A stretch of DNA of 17,662 nt from JAICTV01 sp035634055 (GTDB lineage: Bacteria > Planctomycetota > Phycisphaerae > Tepidisphaerales > Tepidisphaeraceae), in contig DASQDR010000115.1 in NCBI GenBank assembly GCA_035634055.1, positions 1 through 17,662 of the forward strand. The letters run 5' to 3'. Positions 14,241 to 17,662 of this stretch are shown piece after piece; within the stretch, counting starts at the first letter, position 1, and the number at the start of each line of letters is the position of its first letter. The notes under the pieces are model-generated. The model was not told where the DNA came from. It saw only the letters and a list, made by a program, of their open reading frames with translations, and searched no databases. The position numbers were made by a program, and so were the translations under genes.

Positions 14241-14258
14241 CCGCGACTTCCGTCGCGG
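14241..14258. terminator. Hairpin after rsmA
   Basis: CCGCGAC (14241-14247) pairs perfectly with GTCGCGG (14252-14258) around a TTCC loop, 33 nt after the rsmA stop codon. No T-run follows, so it may be a Rho-type transcript end or a REP-like palindrome instead of an intrinsic terminator. Confidence 0.4.
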
Positions 14259-14318
14259 CGTGAAGCGCGCTTGGCGCCGCGAGTAGCGAGGGCGTCGCGG
14301 CGAGGAGCGGGTGCCCCC

Positions 14319-14446
14319 CGCGCGTGGCGCGGGTGCCGCTCGCGCGTGGCGCGGGTGCCGCGGCGCGCGGCGCCGCAGGTGGCGCGAATCTGTCGTCCCG
14401 TGGGGCGGTGAGTGGCGCGGGAAAGCGCCGCGACTGGCGCGGGTGC
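14319..14446. repeat. GC-rich direct repeat, unit containing TGGCGCGGGTGC
   Basis: A 20-nt unit occurs twice without mismatch at 14319-14338 and 14341-14360 (22-nt period). Its core TGGCGCGGGTGC appears a third time at 14435-14446, and truncated copies (GTGGCGCG) lie between. The tract fills the gap between rsmA and the convergent DUF4149-like gene. It has no clear coding potential on either strand. Confidence 0.6.
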
Positions 14447-14459
14447 GAGTCGACCGCTC

Positions 14460-14990
14460 TTACCGTGACGTCTCGCCGGGAGCCCACGCAGGGTCGGTCG
14501 GGGGCGTCGGGGCGGGCGGGTTTGCGTTGGCGGCGTCGGGCAGAGCCGTCGCCGAACGGATGCCAATGCCGACGAGGAAGCCCGCGACCAGCAGCGCGGC
14601 GGCCTCGGCGACGTAGGCGATCATCGACTGCCCGTGCAGGCGGCGGAACTCCGGCGTGGCCGACTCGCCCGCCAGCCGCAGGCGTTCCATCTTCGGGGTG
14701 ATCACCGACGCGATCAGGACCGTCGCCACGGCCGCGACCGCAAACAGCGAGAACAGCGCCGTCAGCAGCGCCCGCGGCGTGGTGAGCCGCCATGCCACCG
14801 TCGCCACCAGCGCGACCGCCGCCAGCAGGATCTGGTACCGCGCGAACGCCACGAACATCCTTGGCGCCGCCAGCACCGCCGTCGGGCGATCGCTCGCAAA
14901 CAGGTGGCTGACCAACAGGAACAACGCCATCAACCCCCCGAACCACAGCGCCCAGGTCAACCCGATGAGAAGCGCGAGCCCGTACCGCAT
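14460..14990 (-). CDS. DUF4149/TMEM205-like membrane protein
   Basis: This 176-residue protein has four predicted membrane helices (about 5-30, 52-68, 75-97, 122-144). It carries family-like features: WFGGLMALFLLV in the first helix, PRMFVAFARYQILL leading into the second, and the conserved loop ITPKMERLR...PEFRRLHGQSM between the third and fourth. Bacterial DUF4149 proteins have no defined function. The C-terminal 30 residues are Pro/Ala/Thr-rich and poorly conserved in type. The ATG at 14990 is supported by a promoter (GTGACC, 17 nt, TACACT) ending 8 nt upstream, and no Shine-Dalgarno sequence is seen. It is convergent with rsmA and divergent from the sigma factor gene. Confidence 0.8.
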   Translation of the reverse strand: MRYGLALLIGLTWALWFGGLMALFLLVSHLFASDRPTAVLAAPRMFVAFARYQILLAAVALVATVAWRLTTPRALLTALFSLFAVAAVATVLIASVITPKMERLRLAGESATPEFRRLHGQSMIAYVAEAAALLVAGFLVGIGIRSATALPDAANANPPAPTPPTDPAWAPGETSR

Positions 14991-14993
14991 GGC

Positions 14994-15027
14994 CGGCGAG
15001 TGTAGGGGCGAGGCTCGCGGAGGTCAC
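14994..15027 (-). promoter_or_regulatory. Promoter for the DUF4149-like gene
   Basis: Minus-strand GTGACC (15027-15022, 4 of 6 to TTGACA), 17 nt, TACACT (15004-14999), then CGCCG. The -10 ends 8 nt before the ATG. The -10 and following 5 nt are identical to those before rsmA. Confidence 0.55.
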
Positions 15028-15063
15028 GGGGGTTCTCCGTGCGAAAGTAGGAGAGAACGCGGA

Positions 15064-15160
15064 TGGACACGAAACATCACGAATGAACTCAGGAAGGTTG
15101 GTGACTCATCCCTTTCTTGCTTCGTGTCCATTCGTGTAAATTCGTGTCCATTCGTGTTCC
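15064..15160. repeat. Decamer-based inverted tandem repeat hairpin (element C)
   Basis: The right arm (15121-15160) is four decamers: TTCGTGTCCA, TTCGTGTAAA, TTCGTGTCCA, TTCGTGTTCC; a 17-mer within it repeats exactly at 15121 and 15141. The left arm (15064-15083) has two inverted units, TGGACACGAA and ACATCACGAA. The first is the exact reverse complement of TTCGTGTCCA. It lies between the DUF4149-like and sigma factor genes, just upstream of the sigma promoter. The TTCGT core and a TCCCTT preceding the pyrimidine arm (15109-15114) are shared with elements A and B. Confidence 0.85.
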
Positions 15161-15212
15161 TCCTCCCATCCGTGTTCATGTGTGCCCCATCTGTGGCAAA
15201 TCCCGCTTCGAC

Positions 15213-15235
15213 TAAAATTTTGTCCGCCCGGGCGG
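15213..15235 (+). promoter_or_regulatory. Sigma factor gene promoter with palindromic possible operator
   Basis: TAAAAT (15213-15218; 5 of 6 to TATAAT) is followed by the 12-bp perfect palindrome CCGCCCGGGCGG at 15224-15235, which would overlap the transcription start. It ends 22 nt before the ATG at 15258. No good -35 was found. The palindrome is a candidate repressor or autoregulatory site, though GC-rich palindromes are common in this background. Confidence 0.4.
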
Positions 15236-15257
15236 TTCGCCTGACACCACCTGTTGA

Positions 15258-16994
15258 ATGACGGCGTTGCCCGAAGAGTTTCGGCTGCTGCGCGAGTACG
15301 CCGCGACCGGCTCGCAGGAGGCGTTTTCGCGCCTGGCGGAGCGGTACGTGGACGTGGTCTACGCCGCCGCCCGGCGGCAGGTGGGGGCCGACGGGGAGCT
15401 GGCGCGGGACGTCACGCAGGCGGTCTTCATCGTGCTGGCGCAGCGGGCGGCGGAGGTGCCGGCGGACCGCCCGCTCTCGGCGTGGTTGCTGCGGACCACC
15501 TCGTACTGCGCCGCCAACGCGCGGCGGGCGCAGCGCACCCGCGAACACCACGAACGAAGGGCGGCCGAGATGGCCCGCGAGCTTCATGACGATCGGACGC
15601 AGCGCGACGCGGCCTGGGCCGAGCTGTCGCCGCTGCTGGACGAGGGGCTCAACAAGCTCCGCCCGGCGGACCGCGACGCCGTGCTACTGAAGTTCTTCGA
15701 GAAAAAGACGCTGCGCGAGGTCGGGGCGGCGCTGGGGATCAGCGAGGCGGCGGCCACCAAGCGCGTGAACCGCGCGGTGGAGCGCTTGCGCCACTTCTTC
15801 CGCCGCCGGGGCGTGGCGGTGGGGGCGGGGGCGCTGTCGACGCTGCTGCTGACGCACGCGACGCAGGCGGCGCCGCTCGGGCTGGCGGGCGCGGTTGCCA
15901 CCGCCTCGACCGTCGCGGCGTACGCGACCGGCGCGGCGGCGGCGGGCGCTGGCGCTGGAATGGGCGGGAGCGCGGGTGCGGCGGCGGGCGCTGGAACGGG
16001 CGCGGCGGCGGGCGGCACGTCCGCCGCATCCATCGCCAATGGAGCGATGCTGATCATGGCCACGCAGAAGACCAACGCGGCGATCGTCGGTGCGGCGGCG
16101 GTGCTGCTGGCGATCGGAGGGGCGGCGGTCGCCGTGCGCGCGCTGACCGCCCCGCGCGGGCCGCGGCAGGTGGCGGTGTCGCCCGTCGCCACCGCCACCG
16201 CCGCGCCGAGCACGTTCGGCGCGCTGCCGCGCGTTGACGGCGCCCTTCCCGCAGTGCGGGCGGTGCTGCTGGACGGCGGTACGACGTTGAACTTTGCCGG
16301 CGGGGCAGTCGTCGAGGTGATCGGCATCCGCGAGCGCTCCCCCGCGCCCGGCGCGTGGTGGCTGCCCGACGGGCGGGTCCGACCCGAGCCTACCTTTACC
16401 TCGCGCAGCTTCGTCACCCCCGGCCCGATCCGCGACGACGCCCGCGCCTTGACCATCGCGCTCCGCCTGCGCGGCGGCGGGGACCGAAACGTGGTGGCGA
16501 CGCTCTCGCCCGGCCGGTCCACCGGCACGTCCAGCGGGGGCCCGACGGGCGCGCGGGAGATCTCGCACCTGGCGATCGTGCCGAAGGACCAGAAGACGGC
16601 TTCGCTGACGATCCGCGTGGCGGTCCCGGCGTGGCAGCCGGAGCTGGCGATCAAGCCCGACGCCCCTGGCGTGATCGGCGAGGCCCGCTTCCTCCGCCTG
16701 CGCGAGGACAAGGGGCAGGCGGTCGCGGACTTCCAGTTCCCGCCCGGCGACCCCGAGGGGCGCCACCGCCAGGTGTCGGTCACCGCCGACGGGAAGGCGC
16801 TTCGCTACGCCGGCGCCTCCGCCGGCCCCGACGGCGTCACCAGCTTCCACTTCCGCTGCCCCAAGCAGGCCGTCACGATGATCCGCTATCGCGAGCGGGC
16901 GTACGAAACGGTGACGCTGAAGAACGTCTCGCTGCAACCGGGCGTGGCGACGGAGGTGGCGGAGGAACGGGCGGCCAGCCCGCTGCCGAAGTGA
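15258..16994 (+). CDS. ECF sigma factor with membrane-anchored C-terminal extension
   Basis: This is a 578-residue protein; ordinary ECF sigma factors have about 180-200. Residues 4-95 are sigma region 2 (EEFRLLREYAATGSQEAFSRL, DVTQAVFIVLAQRA, LSAWLLRTTSYCAANARR). Residues 118-182 are region 4 with a helix-turn-helix (TLREVGAALGISEAAATKRVNRAVERLR). Residues 187-265 are Ala/Gly-rich, and a membrane helix follows at about 273-294 (NAAIVGAAAVLLAIGGAAVAV). The last 280 residues are strand-rich and probably extracytoplasmic. The ALSTLLLTHATQAAPLGLA junction is common in this planctomycete/verrucomicrobial sigma family. No separate anti-sigma gene is adjacent, so the extension may sense a signal and control release of the sigma part; that is inference. 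The ATG at 15258 has no Shine-Dalgarno sequence. Confidence 0.9.
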   Translation: MTALPEEFRLLREYAATGSQEAFSRLAERYVDVVYAAARRQVGADGELARDVTQAVFIVLAQRAAEVPADRPLSAWLLRTTSYCAANARRAQRTREHHERRAAEMARELHDDRTQRDAAWAELSPLLDEGLNKLRPADRDAVLLKFFEKKTLREVGAALGISEAAATKRVNRAVERLRHFFRRRGVAVGAGALSTLLLTHATQAAPLGLAGAVATASTVAAYATGAAAAGAGAGMGGSAGAAAGAGTGAAAGGTSAASIANGAMLIMATQKTNAAIVGAAAVLLAIGGAAVAVRALTAPRGPRQVAVSPVATATAAPSTFGALPRVDGALPAVRAVLLDGGTTLNFAGGAVVEVIGIRERSPAPGAWWLPDGRVRPEPTFTSRSFVTPGPIRDDARALTIALRLRGGGDRNVVATLSPGRSTGTSSGGPTGAREISHLAIVPKDQKTASLTIRVAVPAWQPELAIKPDAPGVIGEARFLRLREDKGQAVADFQFPPGDPEGRHRQVSVTADGKALRYAGASAGPDGVTSFHFRCPKQAVTMIRYRERAYETVTLKNVSLQPGVATEVAEERAASPLPK

Positions 16995-17066
16995 GCCGTG
17001 CCGCCCCGACAGCAATGGCGGACTGCGCCCCGCTTGCGCGAGCCGCGTCGCTCGCACGTGCGCCCG

Positions 17067-17107
17067 CGCCGCGGGCCAGCACACAGCCGCCTCTGCTGGC
17101 CGCGGCG
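17067..17107. repeat. Long GC-rich hairpin downstream of the sigma factor gene
   Basis: CGCCGCGGGCCAGCA (17067-17081) pairs with TGCTGGCCGCGGCG (17094-17107), 14 bp with one bulged G and a 12-nt loop. It lies 72 nt after the sigma factor stop codon. There is no T-run, so it may protect or end the transcript through another mechanism. Confidence 0.65.
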
Positions 17108-17260
17108 GATGGGCGGATCAGCAACCGGCGGCCTTGCTAATCCGCGTCGAACGCCGTCGCCATGGCCGTACCGGGACGAGTCAGCCGCGCGTATTGCCTG
17201 CCACCGCTCATTGCCGATCCCGCCATTCGCCGGAACTTCGCGCGCCTCAACCCGGCTCCG

Positions 17261-17283
17261 CCCGCAACTTTCCTGCGGGTTTT
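17261..17283 (+). terminator. Intrinsic terminator-like hairpin with T-run
   Basis: CCCGCA (17261-17266) and TGCGGG (17274-17279) form a 6-bp stem with a 7-nt loop, followed directly by TTTT (17280-17283). It is the only T-tailed GC hairpin I noticed in the window. It sits just before the ABC gene promoter and probably ends transcription from the sigma gene. Confidence 0.5.
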
Positions 17284-17308
17284 GCATGGTTCGGAACATA
17301 GGCGGTTC

Positions 17309-17337
17309 TTGACAAGGTGATAGGTCACAATTAGGTA
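17309..17337 (+). promoter_or_regulatory. Promoter candidate for the ABC transporter gene
   Basis: Perfect TTGACA at 17309-17314; 17 nt downstream is TAGGTA (17332-17337), a weak -10. The leader would be about 70 nt, and the gene has GAGG at 17403-17406 with 9-nt spacing to the GTG start. Confidence 0.4.
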
Positions 17338-17415
17338 TTGCCCTCCCCGCGGCGCCCGCGCGCACCGGCCGTGCGGGGGTGAAGCGTTTTCCAGAAACCG
17401 ACGAGGCTTACTACC

Positions 17416-17662
17416 GTGATTTGCGTTTCCGAGTTGACCAAGGTTTACGGGCAGACGCTGGCCGTGGACCGGGTCAGCTTTGAGGTTGAGAAGGGGAGCA
17501 TCGTCGGCTTCCTCGGGCCCCACGGGGCGGGGAAGTCGACGACGATCAAGATCCTCACCTGCTACCAGCCGCCGACCAGCGGCGGGGCGACGGTGAACGG
17601 GTTCGACATCTTCAAGCAGTCCGAGCAGGTGCGCGAGAGCCTGGGGTACTTGCCGGAGAACA
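17416..17662 (+). CDS. ABC transporter ATP-binding protein, GldA-like (3' end beyond window)
   Basis: The first 82 residues of an ABC-2-type ATPase. Visible are the N-terminal strand pattern ICVSELTKVYGQTLAVDRVSF, the Walker A GPHGAGKST (34-42), KILTCYQPPTSGGATVNGFDI (45-65) and VRESLGYLPEN, all typical of the gliding-type (GldA-like) branch of drug and polysaccharide-type exporters. The Walker A loop has His36 where Asn is usual (GPNGAGKST); the nucleotide-contact Gly and Lys residues are intact, so activity should be retained. The GTG start at 17416 has GAGG 9 nt upstream (17403-17406). The Q-loop, signature and Walker B lie beyond the right edge. GldA-type genes are commonly followed by a membrane permease gene and an auxiliary GldG-like gene, which would be expected next. 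Confidence 0.9.
   Translation, partial: MICVSELTKVYGQTLAVDRVSFEVEKGSIVGFLGPHGAGKSTTIKILTCYQPPTSGGATVNGFDIFKQSEQVRESLGYLPEN

Larger units (their letters stand above)
16995..17415. other. Gene-free stretch between the sigma factor and ABC transporter genes
   Basis: I see no credible gene in these 421 nt; open frames here are Arg/Pro-rich shadows without a family pattern. The stretch holds a long hairpin (17067-17107), a T-tailed terminator-like hairpin (17261-17283), a TTGACA promoter candidate (17309-17337) and a Shine-Dalgarno GAGG (17403-17406) for the ABC gene. A small RNA cannot be excluded. Confidence 0.6.

Noticed and set aside
16998..17312. A 104-residue plus-strand open frame after the sigma factor gene
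   Set aside because: Arg/Pro-rich with no pattern, and it runs through a hairpin and the terminator-like structure.

Overview
The window is about 17.7 kb of very GC-rich bacterial DNA. It looks like Planctomycetota, probably a soil or Phycisphaerae-type lineage. The evidence is a TIGR03790-type secreted protein, a sigma factor with a long membrane-anchored C-terminal extension of a kind common in Planctomycetes and Verrucomicrobia, a short planctomycete-style zinc ribbon, many start codons without a Shine-Dalgarno sequence, and intergenic hairpins built from short tandem repeats. The taxonomic call is an inference. No rRNA, tRNA, CRISPR array, transposase or obvious prophage was seen.

Left part (1-7198), all on the minus strand and read from right to left: an AsmA-like membrane-anchored protein (7198-6152); a circularly permuted ATP-grasp protein (6076-4598); an alpha-E domain protein (4510-3473); two different transglutaminase-fold proteins (3355-2369 and 2259-1285); an HD-domain nucleotidase-like protein (1217-672); and the first 178 residues of an acyl carrier protein fused to a FabZ-type hot-dog dehydratase (536 to beyond the left edge). 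ATP-grasp, alpha-E and transglutaminase genes form a known but poorly understood conserved cluster, proposed from comparative genomics to make and trim a peptide or amide-linked product. No proteasome-like Anbu subunit is visible here.

Middle (7199-12783): a divergent promoter region, a small cysteine-rich protein (7361-7690), a secreted TIGR03790 protein (7924-9645), a zinc ribbon (9835-10035), a cluster of three hairpins, a three-helix membrane protein (10297-10641), a minus-strand pair encoding a helix-turn-helix protein and a PilZ protein (11793-10686), and an NTF2-like hypothetical (12058-12783).

Right part (12846-17662): a lipoprotein divergent from rsmA (16S rRNA dimethyltransferase), a DUF4149-like membrane protein, an ECF sigma factor with a membrane-anchored C-terminal domain, and the start of a GldA-like ABC transporter ATPase.

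Two features stand out. First, three hairpins (2306-2453, 3365-3466 and 15064-15160) are built from inverted arrays of 8- or 10-nt tandem units with a shared core. One arm is translated into the tail of a transglutaminase, which stops in the hairpin apex. Second, a recurring promoter motif, TANNNT followed by (T)CGCCG, sits 6-11 nt before several start codons that lack a Shine-Dalgarno sequence. This suggests leaderless or near-leaderless transcription. The same motif lies farther upstream of two genes that have a purine-rich ribosome-binding site.
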